A DNA stretch of 50,569 nucleotides from Halopenitus salinus (lineage in GTDB: Archaea; Halobacteriota; Halobacteria; Halobacteriales; Haloferacaceae), in NCBI RefSeq assembly GCF_042662125.1, contig NZ_JBHSXL010000013.1, positions 1 to 50,569 of the forward strand. Direction: 5' to 3'. Below, piece after piece: positions 1 to 8,242 of this stretch. Both the position numbers and the translations under genes were made by a program. The stretch's first letter is position 1. Each line of letters begins with the position of its first letter. The notes under the pieces are model-generated. The model worked only from the letters and a program-made list of their open reading frames with translations. It had not been told where the DNA came from and made no database searches.

Positions 1-203
1 TCACGGAGAGCACCGAACAGTTGTGTGACCGAGAGTTTCAGCCCCATCGAGAACATCGTCGAGAGAACAAAGACCGTCGTTACAATCTCAACGACTGCAT
101 CTCCAGATATCGCCTCCATTGTCGGTCGTACAGTCGCAAGTTCGAGGTAGTACCATTTGTTAGTGGCGTATCGAAGATCTAGAAGTGGTTCCCATTGATT
201 CAT
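1..203 (-). CDS. Bile acid:sodium symporter-like membrane protein, N-terminal fragment (cut by window edge)
   Basis: The first 67 codons of a minus-strand gene that runs off the left edge are readable, starting with ATG at 203. Residues 37-67 form a hydrophobic helix ending in FSMGLKLSVTQLFGALR. This closely resembles the first helix and the 'GMGLxLxxxxFxxxLR' signature of bile acid:sodium symporter (SBF/BASS) family transporters. The family uses the sodium gradient to move organic anions across the cytoplasmic membrane. Residues 1-36 are polar and could be a linker; an internal ATG at codon 29 is an alternative start. The substrate cannot be predicted, because most of the protein lies outside the window. 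Confidence 0.5.
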   Translation of the reverse strand, partial: MNQWEPLLDLRYATNKWYYLELATVRPTMEAISGDAVVEIVTTVFVLSTMFSMGLKLSVTQLFGALR

Positions 204-375
204 TCACCCTCTGTATCTTGTACTCTATTTCTGATAAGACTCGGGTAGATCAACTGGCGTACTGGTGCGTGAGTCTCCTGTACTGAGTGATTCGTGAGTC
301 CTCTGAACAGACCGCAGTCATGTCAAAACTCATCCGCTACTGAATTTTTAATAGAACTGCCACTCCCACACTGTC

Positions 376-726
376 TTACTCCCCACTATCGATATACTCA
401 TTAATTAATATCGGTACAACCACACCGACACCCAGTATCACAGCAACAGAAAGCCATGGTGGCGGCTCAGTTACGCTATCAAGCCCAAACAACAGCACTA
501 TCGCCAGTGCGATAAATCCGATTCCGACCTTGTTTTCGCGGGAGACCATAGAGTCAAATTTCTCGTGCATTCGATAAAACTGGATCGCCAGTCCACCAAG
601 ACTCGCGCCAGATTCTCTACCCTCGTTGGGTTGATCGACTTCGGCATCATGTTTGGCGATCGTTAGCACTAACAGCGTCGCAATCCGTCGGCTGTGGTCG
701 ATGACGGATCGTTGCCCACACGTCAC
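376..726 (-). CDS. Small two-helix membrane protein of unknown function
   Basis: An open frame of 116 codons. The C-terminal half contains two clear hydrophobic helices, at about residues 67-84 and 89-108, joined by a Pro-rich turn (TEPPPWLS). The tail INEYIDSGE is acidic. The N-terminal 50 residues are polar and less convincing; internal Met53 (MHEKF) or Met60 (MVSRE) would give a compact two-helix protein, and the true start cannot be decided. I do not recognise a family. It lies among decayed genes in the less GC-rich left part of the window. Confidence 0.45.
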   Translation of the reverse strand: MTCGQRSVIDHSRRIATLLVLTIAKHDAEVDQPNEGRESGASLGGLAIQFYRMHEKFDSMVSRENKVGIGFIALAIVLLFGLDSVTEPPPWLSVAVILGVGVVVPILINEYIDSGE

Positions 727-839
727 CGACGCTGTTCCGACACGGAGGAATTCAACGTGGGTTGAATGGGTGACGCATCGTCGATCACGGTGAATCTCTC
801 TTCCATGTCCTCACCAGAAATGGTGGCGCGAAGGCGGAC

Positions 840-1137
840 TCATAGGTCGACATCTTCTCCCGTCTTCGCATCGACGTCGAGGGGTGCAGTCCAACCACGG
901 TGGAACACTGCGAGCTGGACGATCGAGTTGAATGCCACGTCGCTTGGCTCGTGGACGAGAACCCGTTCGTTAGGAACCGGCGTCGTCGACGAGGGTGTTG
1001 ACGAGAAGGTGGGCTTCCCTGTCCTCGACGTCCGCTATCACCACGTCTTCAGCACCGTGATCCTGAGCGAAGCGTTCCGCTTCGAACCGTTCGTAGTCGG
1101 GTGATACATCACCAAATGTGTCTGTACCGTTCATCAT
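840..1137 (-). pseudogene. Broken haloarchaeal hypothetical gene (frameshift plus nonsense codon)
   Basis: From ATG at 1137 the minus strand reads an acidic, haloarchaeal-looking protein for 55 codons, up to a TAA at 970-972. Dropping one T there restores a frame that continues smoothly (NERVLVHEPSDVAFNSIVQL and onward through a WTAPLDVDAKTGEDVDL-like end) to a TGA at 840-842. Beyond that stop, the same frame stays protein-like to about 750 (RLRATISGEDMEERFTVIDD). This suggests a single-base insertion plus a nonsense mutation in one ancestral gene of roughly 130 codons. The function is unknown to me. A sequencing error could mimic the indel, though not easily both lesions. Confidence 0.5.
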
Positions 1138-1204
1138 TATCACACGAGTGCACCGTAGAGCGCCTCAACCATTCAGGTGCACAGAAACTCCGCGCTCGTT
1201 AGTC

Positions 1205-1245
1205 TTAACCAACACTACGGAGTGAACTGTCTCGTTGTTGGTTAA
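1205..1245. promoter_or_regulatory. Perfect 9-bp inverted repeat (TTAACCAAC / GTTGGTTAA)
   Basis: Arms at 1205-1213 and 1237-1245 are perfect reverse complements separated by 23 bases. The dyad sits in the intergenic space upstream of the broken gene starting at 1137. It could be an operator for a dimeric regulator, or a remnant of a mobile-element end. No adjacent regulator gene points to a choice. Confidence 0.4.
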
Positions 1246-1359
1246 CTGTGAAACCGGATGCCGAGGCGCCGGCCGGTCGTCGACGTCCAATGGGTCGGCG
1301 GATTCCTGCGAACGTCGATCTCCGCTGTTTCGTCTGTCGAAGTGTGGATTTGTATCCTC

Positions 1360-1781
1360 TCAGGGAGTCTCCGTCTGATCGACGGTGATGGTCAAGTCGC
1401 CCGACTCGTAGTCGGCGTCAAAGTCGACGACGAACGCGTCTGATTCGTAGGCGGCGTGGTAGACGCGATGGCGCTCGAGCGAGCCGGTCGCCTTGAAGTG
1501 AAAGAACACCGCCGCGGTGTAGGGCTTGCTCTGTGTCTCGATCTGTGTCCCAACGGAGGCGGAAAGGACAATCTGTGGAGTTTCCGTATCGATACTTGCT
1601 GCGAACATTTCGCTTCTTCGACAGTCGTTTGTGAGTGGATCGGCGTTTCCCCAGTCAACACGTTCACCGGCCTTGCCGTCACGTCGGTGAACAGGACGTC
1701 TTTGAACGTGCGTGTTCCGAGGACATCCTCGGGTTCCAACTCGCAATCGTCGAATGGATCGTCGTCTGATTGTTTAGTCAC
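1360..1781 (-). pseudogene. Frameshifted haloarchaeal hypothetical gene
   Basis: A GTG start at 1781 opens an acidic frame of about 57 residues (begins MTKQSDDDPFDDCELEPED, ends near TTVEEAK). At 1608-1610 the natural continuation switches to another frame, starting MFAASIDTETPQIVLSAS and running to a TGA at 1360. Adding one A to the AAATG run would join the two halves as EEAK-MFAAS. The joined product would be about 140 residues, with a C-terminal half that looks like beta-strands (QSKPYTAAVFFHFKATGSL). No family is recognised. Loss of one base from a homopolymer could be real decay or a read error. Confidence 0.5.
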
Positions 1782-1918
1782 CAGATCACGAGCCTATGTC
1801 GGGCTCGTCTCTTTCAGCCAAAAAATAGCTACTCTCTCAATGTGAAGCACGTCGAGACCAACTTCCGAGAATGCCGTATCCATAGAGCGAACAGCCAACA
1901 AGAGGGATTATTATCTAT

Positions 1919-2828
1919 GTGAATGCAACTCAATGCATGGTCGGTCAGGTTCCGCCGACGGAATGGTTGACTGAGACACTATTTGCGTACAATCAGGTAC
2001 TCTTAGATTTATTTTGGTTTGTGGTGGGACTAGGAATCGTCTATCTCGTAGGGCAGATATTTCTCATCCCACTTGCGGTCCGAGTCGTTCGCTCCCGTAA
2101 TCGAAACAACCCGACCATCCAGTCCGCAACGGAGACGTACTTACGGGTGGCTCTGATCGGGATTGCAACCCTCACTGGCATGATCGCTGCAGGGTATGGC
2201 CACGTACTTGCTGACACGGCAATCATCATCGCGGCCATCACATTCGTCTTCGGAATCGCCGGTCAGCAAGTGTTTGGGTCGCTTATCAGCGGGATGTTTC
2301 TCGTCGTCGATCCCGACTTCAACGTTGGTGACTGGATCGAATGGTCAGGGGGACAAGGGACGGTTGAGGCGGTCGATTTTCGTGTCACACGGATCCGAAC
2401 ACCGGACAATGAAACCGTTACTGTTCCGAATACTGAACTCACAACGAACGCGCTAACCCGTCCATACGGACGAGATATATACAGAATTACGGAGGAGGTC
2501 TAACGTCGCCTACTACGAAGACACCGAACAGGCCTTGTTGGAACTCCAACAGATTGCTGTGAATCACGAGTCGGTTCTTGATGAGCCGGAACCGAAGGCC
2601 CGGATCGTTGACCTCGGAGAAAACGCAATCACGGTACAAGCGGAGCTGTGGATCGATGAACCTTCGAACAGCGATATTTTGACACTGCGATCTGATTTTC
2701 GACGTCTGGTGAAGCGTCAGTTCGATGAGGTGGGCCTCACGCTTGCTCCCCCCTCCGCACAGCTACTTTCTGGTGAAATTGCTGTGGAGGAGCGTACAGT
2801 CGAGTCGCCAGCCACGGATGGCGAGTAA
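1919..2828 (+). pseudogene. MscS-family mechanosensitive channel, broken by a one-base insertion
   Basis: A GTG start at 1919 opens a protein with two or three membrane helices, then a pore-helix region rich in Gly and Ala (AITFVFGIAGQQVFGSLISG) and the beta-domain signature FNVGDWIEWSGGQGTVEAVDFR. These are hallmarks of small-conductance mechanosensitive (MscS) channels, which release solutes on hypo-osmotic shock. The frame stops at a TAA at 2501-2503. Removing the T at 2501 gives EEV-NVAYYEDTEQALLELQQ, which runs on to 2828 and forms the expected alpha/beta C-terminal domain. The full gene would be about 303 codons, a normal size for the family. A truncated 194-residue product may still be made, but would lack the cytoplasmic vestibule. 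Confidence 0.8.
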
Positions 2829-3012
2829 GCTTTGTTGAATCATCCGGCAATTGAGATATTCTAATGATTCCGGTTAGTACAGAGCACTAACGGGTCGATC
2901 AGTACAGATGATTCTCCTATAGCTCGATTTAGTATTCAAGACTCACAAAAAGTCAGGTAGAGGGAGTACTTCTCCGCCAGCATTTTTTCCGACTAGAAGA
3001 TTAGACCGGTGT

Positions 3013-3471
3013 ATGTCCCCGTCTCTCCGTTCCAGCCTTCTGGGCACTCAACAAACTAGCCGCCACCGGTATAGAGTACTAGGCCTTGCTCTCGGAGTCT
3101 TTGTGACCTCCTTTGTGGCGTATTCGCTAGGGATCTTCTCCGTCTCGGGAGGACTTGTCTGGATTCCAATGTATGCGGTGATCGTCGGGATGATTGCGGG
3201 ATGCTGGGTAGGCTACTCTCAAAGTGGGCTTCTGTCCGCTTGGGTAGTCACATACACGTCGTTGCTGGGGTATCACGCAGACCATGCTGTGTCCCAGTTG
3301 TCGGGCTTCACCGAGCAATTCGTATATTTTGTTCGCCCAGATGGTCTGGTGTTCCTCGGAGTTGAAGCGATAGTATTCGGCACGTTTGCGTTCCTCCTCG
3401 GTTCTCTCATGCGTTGGGGAATTCACTTGTTGCGAAGTGAGACGACCCTCTCTCCTTCCAACAACGGGTAA
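3013..3471 (+). CDS. Small multi-helix membrane protein of unknown function
   Basis: A 152-residue frame starting at ATG 3013. After about 22 polar residues come four hydrophobic segments, at about 23-43, 48-70, 72-87 and 110-135, with many Gly and Ser residues, and a polar C-terminal tail. This looks like a haloarchaeal membrane protein with four helices. No catalytic or binding motif stands out. It stands alone between the broken MscS gene and the SdpI operon, with about 180 bases before it and 268 after. Confidence 0.6.
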   Translation: MSPSLRSSLLGTQQTSRHRYRVLGLALGVFVTSFVAYSLGIFSVSGGLVWIPMYAVIVGMIAGCWVGYSQSGLLSAWVVTYTSLLGYHADHAVSQLSGFTEQFVYFVRPDGLVFLGVEAIVFGTFAFLLGSLMRWGIHLLRSETTLSPSNNG

Positions 3472-3709
3472 TCGATACATTCGCACCTTTCACTGACCAG
3501 CTGTTTCTGCTCATTACATGTTCGAAAAATAAAATTCCAACAGAGTCTTCGCGGCAAAGGATATGAAAAAGCGAGCGTAGAGCTAGGGACGCCTGGCCGC
3601 AAACGGGGACCGTAGGAACGTTTGATCCTCACGCTCAAGTGGGCCTGTTTTCCTGCTCCACCACCAAAGAGCTCACAGCGGAACGGATCTCCGCGAGTCA
3701 TGATCAGGA

Positions 3710-3716
3710 TTTATAC
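3710..3716 (+). promoter_or_regulatory. TATA-like box for the operon starting at 3740
   Basis: TTTATAC lies 24-30 bases before the ATG at 3740, the spacing expected if transcription starts at or next to the start codon, as is common in haloarchaea. No other strong AT-rich box is close by. Confidence 0.5.
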
Positions 3717-3739
3717 AGATCGGGGAGAAGCATCCCCAT

Positions 3740-4525
3740 ATGGCCGCCCTGAAGTCCCTCCGCCCAGCCGTTAATGCACTCGTTCGAAATCCGATTCTCG
3801 CCGTATTGATCGGGTTGTTCGGCGTGGTACAGTTGCCGCAGTTCGCCCTCCAGTCCTCGCGACCGTTGGTGGCGTCGATCGTTTCGCTCGGGATCTCGGG
3901 GGCCATGATCTTGGTGGCTCCGTTCTTCCAGGGCGGGATCCTCGGGTTGGCCGACGAGGCGCTGACCGGTCGGACGAGTTTCGATCGATTCGTCTCCTCG
4001 GGCAAAGCGAACTACGTGAGTCTCCTCGTCGCGTATCTCGCCGTCTTCGCGGTGAATCTCGTGATCGGATTCGTCGCGATGGTCGGCGTCATCTTCGGCG
4101 GGATCGGGTTGTTCGCGGGCGGTGGGGAGCCGAACCTTGCGGTGCTCGGTGTGCTCGTCGTGATCGGGCTCCTGTTCGCGCTCGCGTACCTCCTCGTGTC
4201 GTTCTTCATCCAGTTTTACGCGCATGCGATCGTTCTATCGGAGACCGATCTCGTCGAGGGGTTCAAACGGAGCGTGAGCCTCGTTCGCCATAACCTCGTG
4301 AGCGTGCTCGGCTATACCGCGATCCTCCTCGTTGGGAGCGTCGTTCTCGGCGGGGTGAGCGGCGTCGCCTCGCTGCTCTTCACGCCACAGACGACGGGAC
4401 TCCCGCTGCCGGATCCCTCGACCGCCGTGCTGGTCGTCGCAGCGATCGTCTACGTCGTCTCGATCGCGGTCCTCGGCGGCTTCTACGCGACGTATTCCGT
4501 CGCGTTCTACCGGTCGATCGAATGA
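3740..4525 (+). CDS. DUF7847-type polytopic membrane protein
   Basis: 261 residues, mostly hydrophobic, with about six membrane segments. It contains a conserved block FFIQFYAHAIVLSETDLVEG followed by FKRSVSLVRHNLVSVLGY. The same block recurs in the protein at 13588-14397 (FVQFYDTAIVIENKSVTDAF, RRSVWIVRSNLKSVAGF) and, more loosely, in the one at 12142-13047. This is the pattern of a haloarchaeal membrane family that I know as DUF7847; no biochemical role is established. The gene ends in ATGA, overlapping by 4 bases the start of the SdpI-like gene at 4522, so the two are probably translated together. Confidence 0.7.
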   Translation: MAALKSLRPAVNALVRNPILAVLIGLFGVVQLPQFALQSSRPLVASIVSLGISGAMILVAPFFQGGILGLADEALTGRTSFDRFVSSGKANYVSLLVAYLAVFAVNLVIGFVAMVGVIFGGIGLFAGGGEPNLAVLGVLVVIGLLFALAYLLVSFFIQFYAHAIVLSETDLVEGFKRSVSLVRHNLVSVLGYTAILLVGSVVLGGVSGVASLLFTPQTTGLPLPDPSTAVLVVAAIVYVVSIAVLGGFYATYSVAFYRSIE

Positions 4526-5193
4526 AGTCTCACCACCGGTTCCTCATCGCTGCGATATTCGTCGGCGTCTCTGCAGCTTTGAGTGTACTTGCGGCGCCGG
4601 AATTGCCGACACGAATGGCGACACACTGGAACGCAGCGGGCCAGCCCGATGGTACGATGTCGAAGCCTGCTGCACTCGTGTTGATCCCTGCGATGACCGC
4701 CGGTCTGCTCATCGTTTTCGCACTCATTCCACGTGTCGATCCGCTTCGAGCGAACATCGCCTCGTTCCGTTCCGTATATGACTGGTTCGTCGTCGTGTTC
4801 ACCGCGTTCATGACGGTCATCCACGGTGGAATCATCGCGTTCAACCTCGGCTACGAATTCGACTTCACACTGCTCGTCCTGGCAGCTGTCGCGGGCTTGT
4901 TCTATTACGTTGGAGTGCTCCTCACGCACGCGAAACGCAACTGGTTCGTCGGCATTCGGACACCCTGGACACTCTCGAGCGACGAGGTCTGGAACCGAAC
5001 CCATCGTCTGGGCGGTCGTCTGTTCAAACTCACCGCACTCGTTGCCCTTGTTGGACTCTTGTTCGGTGAGTACGCGATCTATTTCCTCGTGGTACCTGCC
5101 CTCCTCACCGCCGGAATCACGATCGTGTACTCGTACTATCTCTACGAGCAACTCGAACGCGACTCAGAGCGAGACCCTACGAACTCACCGTGA
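4522..5193 (+). CDS. SdpI-like membrane protein with DUF1648 domain
   Basis: 223 residues. The N-terminal part holds the DUF1648 signature PTRMATHWNAAGQPDG after a first helix. The C-terminal part carries the SdpI signature FVGIRTPWTLSSDEVWNRTHR followed by GRLFK and two more helices. In Bacillus, SdpI protects cells from the SdpC toxin and signals to the SdpR repressor; archaeal members are uncharacterised, and the immunity role here is inference from family. The protein has about six membrane segments and looks complete. It is coupled at both ends: ATGA overlap upstream and GTGA overlap downstream. No ArsR-type SdpR homologue lies directly next to it; the nearest HTH gene is at 13044-13496. 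Confidence 0.8.
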   Translation: MKSHHRFLIAAIFVGVSAALSVLAAPELPTRMATHWNAAGQPDGTMSKPAALVLIPAMTAGLLIVFALIPRVDPLRANIASFRSVYDWFVVVFTAFMTVIHGGIIAFNLGYEFDFTLLVLAAVAGLFYYVGVLLTHAKRNWFVGIRTPWTLSSDEVWNRTHRLGGRLFKLTALVALVGLLFGEYAIYFLVVPALLTAGITIVYSYYLYEQLERDSERDPTNSP

Positions 5194-6026
5194 CTCCATC
5201 CGCTCAAAGCGTAGATGGCGAAACGATCGACTGGAAACTCGACGTCGACGATTCCGCCCTCCTGCTCGCGCTCGCGTACGTCTTTCCGAGTGTCTTCGGT
5301 GGCGCTATCGTGCTGGTCTGCGGACTGCTGATATGGCTCATCGGAGCGGCACTCTGGGCCGGTGATTTCGGACGCGCCATCGGGATCGTCGTCGTTGCGG
5401 TACTTGCGCTACTCTCCCGGCGCTATCTCCCGGCCCTGCTCGAGACAAACGTGGCGACCCCGTTCTTTGAACGATTCTCACGTCGTGGACTGCTCGTCGG
5501 AAGTCTCCTCGGTGCACTCGCTCTCCTCGGGAGCGTGCAGGTGCATTCTTTCGCACCATACGCGGTGTTCATCGCCAGTTGCGTTCCGCTCGTCCTCACA
5601 GCCGCATTTCCGACGAGTGGGCACGCAGCTGTGACGATGGAAACCCTCGTCGTCGACGATACCGAGATACACCTTCAAGAAGTACGGACGTTCCGGACTC
5701 TTTCGGTAGACACGTTCGCGGTATGCCGGCTCTCGTATCGCCGGGGGACACCGTCTGCGCCTCGTATCATCATACTCCCATCTGACTACGTCAATGTGGT
5801 TGCGGGTCTGATCGAGAGTGTTCGGGAGTCCTCGAGAGAGGAACACACGACGATCGACCGGACAGAACGGTTCATTGTCGGTATCTTCGGACTAGGAATG
5901 GTCGCGATTGGCCCACTTCTCTGGTTGGCCCTTCCGCCAGGGGATGGACAGGTAATTGCACTGTATGCTGGAGCGATGTTCGGACTCTTTGGGGCACTAC
6001 TGCTCCGGTACGCGTACACCGCATGA
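5190..6026 (+). CDS. Membrane protein of unknown function, third gene of the SdpI operon
   Basis: GTG at 5190 overlaps the TGA of the SdpI-like gene by 4 bases, so this start is well supported. The 278-residue product has two helix pairs near the N-terminus (about 28-80 and 95-140), then a soluble stretch of about 80 residues (starting METLVVDDTEIHLQEVRTF) and a C-terminal helix pair (about 225-275). The soluble part looks like a PH-like beta domain, as in proteins such as the one at 6867-8150, but this is only an impression. No known motif is seen. Co-translation suggests it works with the SdpI-like protein. Confidence 0.65.
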   Translation: MTPSAQSVDGETIDWKLDVDDSALLLALAYVFPSVFGGAIVLVCGLLIWLIGAALWAGDFGRAIGIVVVAVLALLSRRYLPALLETNVATPFFERFSRRGLLVGSLLGALALLGSVQVHSFAPYAVFIASCVPLVLTAAFPTSGHAAVTMETLVVDDTEIHLQEVRTFRTLSVDTFAVCRLSYRRGTPSAPRIIILPSDYVNVVAGLIESVRESSREEHTTIDRTERFIVGIFGLGMVAIGPLLWLALPPGDGQVIALYAGAMFGLFGALLLRYAYTA

Positions 6027-6146
6027 AGACTTAGATACAACGTGTCGTAGTACCTTCGACCATCCCAAGGACTCGATCTACCTTCTTTTCGAAAAGTCTC
6101 CAAGGACTTGTACTTGGTATATTCATTCATCAATATGTTGAAATCC

Positions 6147-6266
6147 TCAGTGGTTGATAGTTTTGTACCTCCAATCGTTCGGTACAGGGAATTCACCAAT
6201 CAGGCGATAGAGGAAGCTAGCGGTAGCGATCAAGACGACAACTGCCAGATACAAGAACTGTTGAAC
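6147..6266 (-). other. Possible membrane-protein remnant or micro-ORF
   Basis: In the 280-base gap between two plus-strand genes, the minus strand has a short open stretch that reads like a membrane-protein end: FLYLAVVVLIATASFLYRL, then IGEFPVPNDWRYKTINH and a TGA at 6147-6149. It has no ATG; a TTG at codon 4 is the only plausible start. It may be the tail of a decayed gene. The support is weak. Confidence 0.25.
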
Positions 6267-6306
6267 TCACCCCAGAGATTTTACTGATTTCGTCATATGG
6301 GAAGGT

Positions 6307-6809
6307 ATGAACCGACGTGCGCTCCTCACTAACCTCGCGATTGTGCGTTCTTTCTCGTGTCCGGGTGTGTTCGTGAAACGGAGCCCGCCGAAACTGAAAA
6401 CGAGACTGCGGAGTCCGCACAGGACCATGAGCCAGCAAAAACCAATAAAACGGAAGCCGACATAGAAAACACTGAGGGCGAAGGGTCTTCCCCAGACAGG
6501 GAGATCGAGGATGTCGAAGACATTGAGATCGTTCTCACCAATTATATAACCTCGAAACGGAGAGGCAAACTCACGCTCACGTCGGATACCAAGACAACCG
6601 CCGAAGAGGAATTCGAAATAGAGATAGAGGATCAACAATCAATTGAGACAGAGATCACCGAGACCGGCCAGTACGAACTGTCAGTCACGACCGAGGCAGG
6701 CTCTGAGACATCGTTTCCATTCAGTATAGACGAGTATGATCTGAACGCGGGATCGAATCTCATCGTCGAGTTTGATGATAAGGAAATTATGATTATGATG
6801 CAAGAGTAA
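6307..6809 (+). pseudogene. Twin-arginine lipoprotein gene with a frameshift in the signal peptide
   Basis: ATG at 6307 begins MNRRALLTNLAIV, a typical haloarchaeal Tat lipoprotein start, but the frame then loses sense. The mature part lies one frame away: AFFLVSGCVRETEP gives the rest of the hydrophobic stretch and a lipobox (VSGC). One missing G near 6343-6346 (GTGCGTTC instead of GTGGCGTTC) explains the break. The mature protein, to 6809, has an acidic linker rich in Glu and Thr and then a beta-rich domain of about 90 residues (QYELSVTTEAGSETSFPFS), perhaps immunoglobulin-like. Without the repair, the protein would lack an export signal; an internal GTG at 6357 could only give a cytoplasmic form. 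Confidence 0.6.
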
Positions 6810-6866
6810 GTGAAACATCGCATCTCACTTCTAGATCCGTAGAAACAGTCACAGCATACTCGATCA

Positions 6867-8150
6867 ATGATCTCCCGTAACACCCTACAGGACCACAGCC
6901 CACCATCTGAGACGAGTGCCGTTGTCATTGCGAACGTACTTCCACTCGTTGGTGTGGTCGCGTTTGACTGGAATCTCGCAGCTCTTGTCTTCCTCTACTG
7001 GCTCGAACTCGGGATCATCTCGTTTTGGGCGCTGTTGAAAGCGGTGTTTGCAGGACGACCGTCCGAATTCGATTCAAATCCCCTAATTGGTGGTGCGCTG
7101 GCACGCAAGCGAACGGCGATCCCGGTCCCGTTCACTGGTCTCGGGATTCAGCTGTCGACGCTCCCTGTCCTCGTCGTTGCTGTCCCTGTCCTCTCTCTCG
7201 TTTGGTTCTTCGTCGGAGTCACCACCATCGGTGTGATTGGCGCTAAAATACCCGAACAGAGCGCGCTTGAGCTGGTAGTGCTTTCTTCGTTCGGCATCTT
7301 TCTCAGTCAAGGAGCTTCGACGCTCGTCGAATACTTTTATCAGGGAGATTACCGCGATCACAGCGCTCAGACGGCGATTCAGGGGATCTTCATGCGTGGT
7401 GCGGTGATCGGGGTCGGCGGGCTGCTCACGGCGACGTTCGTCGGGCTCGCCGCGGACTCGGTATCTGGTGATGATCCGATCACGGCAGTCGATCCGACGA
7501 TCGTGGGCCCGCCGATCTTGGTCGGAATCGTTCTCGTGAAGTTCAGTTTCGACCTCGGCGGTCTGTACCGTGACCGACTCGCCGCTTTCGATGAGTCGTC
7601 TTCCTTTGAACTCGGATGGGCATACGAACCACCAACTCACGAACCGATCGAATCGGTGAATACGGTGAACGAGCGAATTCGGCCGTCCGTTTTCGGCAGG
7701 CTGTTCGGCGGCCTAACTCCCGCAAACGTCAGACGGCATCCTGGTGTGTTGTTCGTCGGTGGATTCATCCTTCTGATTTCGCTCCTCTTTGCTATGGGCC
7801 GCGTTTGGGACATCGTTCTCAGCCTCGTCGGCGTCAGTCTCGTCGTTCCAATAGGGCTTCTCATGGTCGACTATGGGTTACGGTACGGTGGTGTCGTGTT
7901 CCGTGTGTCCGACGAGGCGATCGTCGCGTACGATAGCCTGTTCCGGACGCGATTGTGGCGGATCGAACCGTGGGACGAACGCGGCTTGCGGGTTGAACGA
8001 GATCGACTCCACGAGTGGATCGGCACGTCAACGATCGTCATTGAGAGTGCTGATCGAGAACTTCGGGTCCCACACGTGTATGACCCTGCACCGATCATTG
8101 ACATGTTCGATCGACAGCCAACGGGTCTAACCACGAGAACAAGTAAATGA
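6867..8150 (+). CDS. DUF6498-type membrane protein
   Basis: 427 residues starting at ATG 6867. The first two thirds carry about six to eight helices, with the early motif WNLAALVFLYWLELGIISFW, which is characteristic of the haloarchaeal DUF6498 family. A further helix pair at about 290-335 is followed by a soluble C-terminal domain of about 85 residues (VVFRVSDEAIVAYDSLFRT, then LRVPHVYDPAPIIDMF) with the feel of a PH-like domain. The function is unknown. It reads as a single gene, about 60 bases after the lipoprotein, with no overlap on either side. Confidence 0.7.
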   Translation: MISRNTLQDHSPPSETSAVVIANVLPLVGVVAFDWNLAALVFLYWLELGIISFWALLKAVFAGRPSEFDSNPLIGGALARKRTAIPVPFTGLGIQLSTLPVLVVAVPVLSLVWFFVGVTTIGVIGAKIPEQSALELVVLSSFGIFLSQGASTLVEYFYQGDYRDHSAQTAIQGIFMRGAVIGVGGLLTATFVGLAADSVSGDDPITAVDPTIVGPPILVGIVLVKFSFDLGGLYRDRLAAFDESSSFELGWAYEPPTHEPIESVNTVNERIRPSVFGRLFGGLTPANVRRHPGVLFVGGFILLISLLFAMGRVWDIVLSLVGVSLVVPIGLLMVDYGLRYGGVVFRVSDEAIVAYDSLFRTRLWRIEPWDERGLRVERDRLHEWIGTSTIVIESADRELRVPHVYDPAPIIDMFDRQPTGLTTRTSK

Positions 8151-8242
8151 CGGGGAACCTAAACTGATACAGAAGAGATCCATTCTTTGCTGTCCCGAAT
8201 CGGGCTGCGTACTTCAGCATTCATGCGGATGATCTCATCCGA

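Noticed and set aside
766..1104. Plus-strand frame of 112 codons
   Set aside because: The minus strand carries the more protein-like, if broken, sequence; the plus frame lacks any motif.
2490..2540. Programmed frameshifting in the MscS gene
   Set aside because: No slippery heptamer precedes the TAA, and neighbouring genes show similar single-base lesions, so decay or error is simpler.
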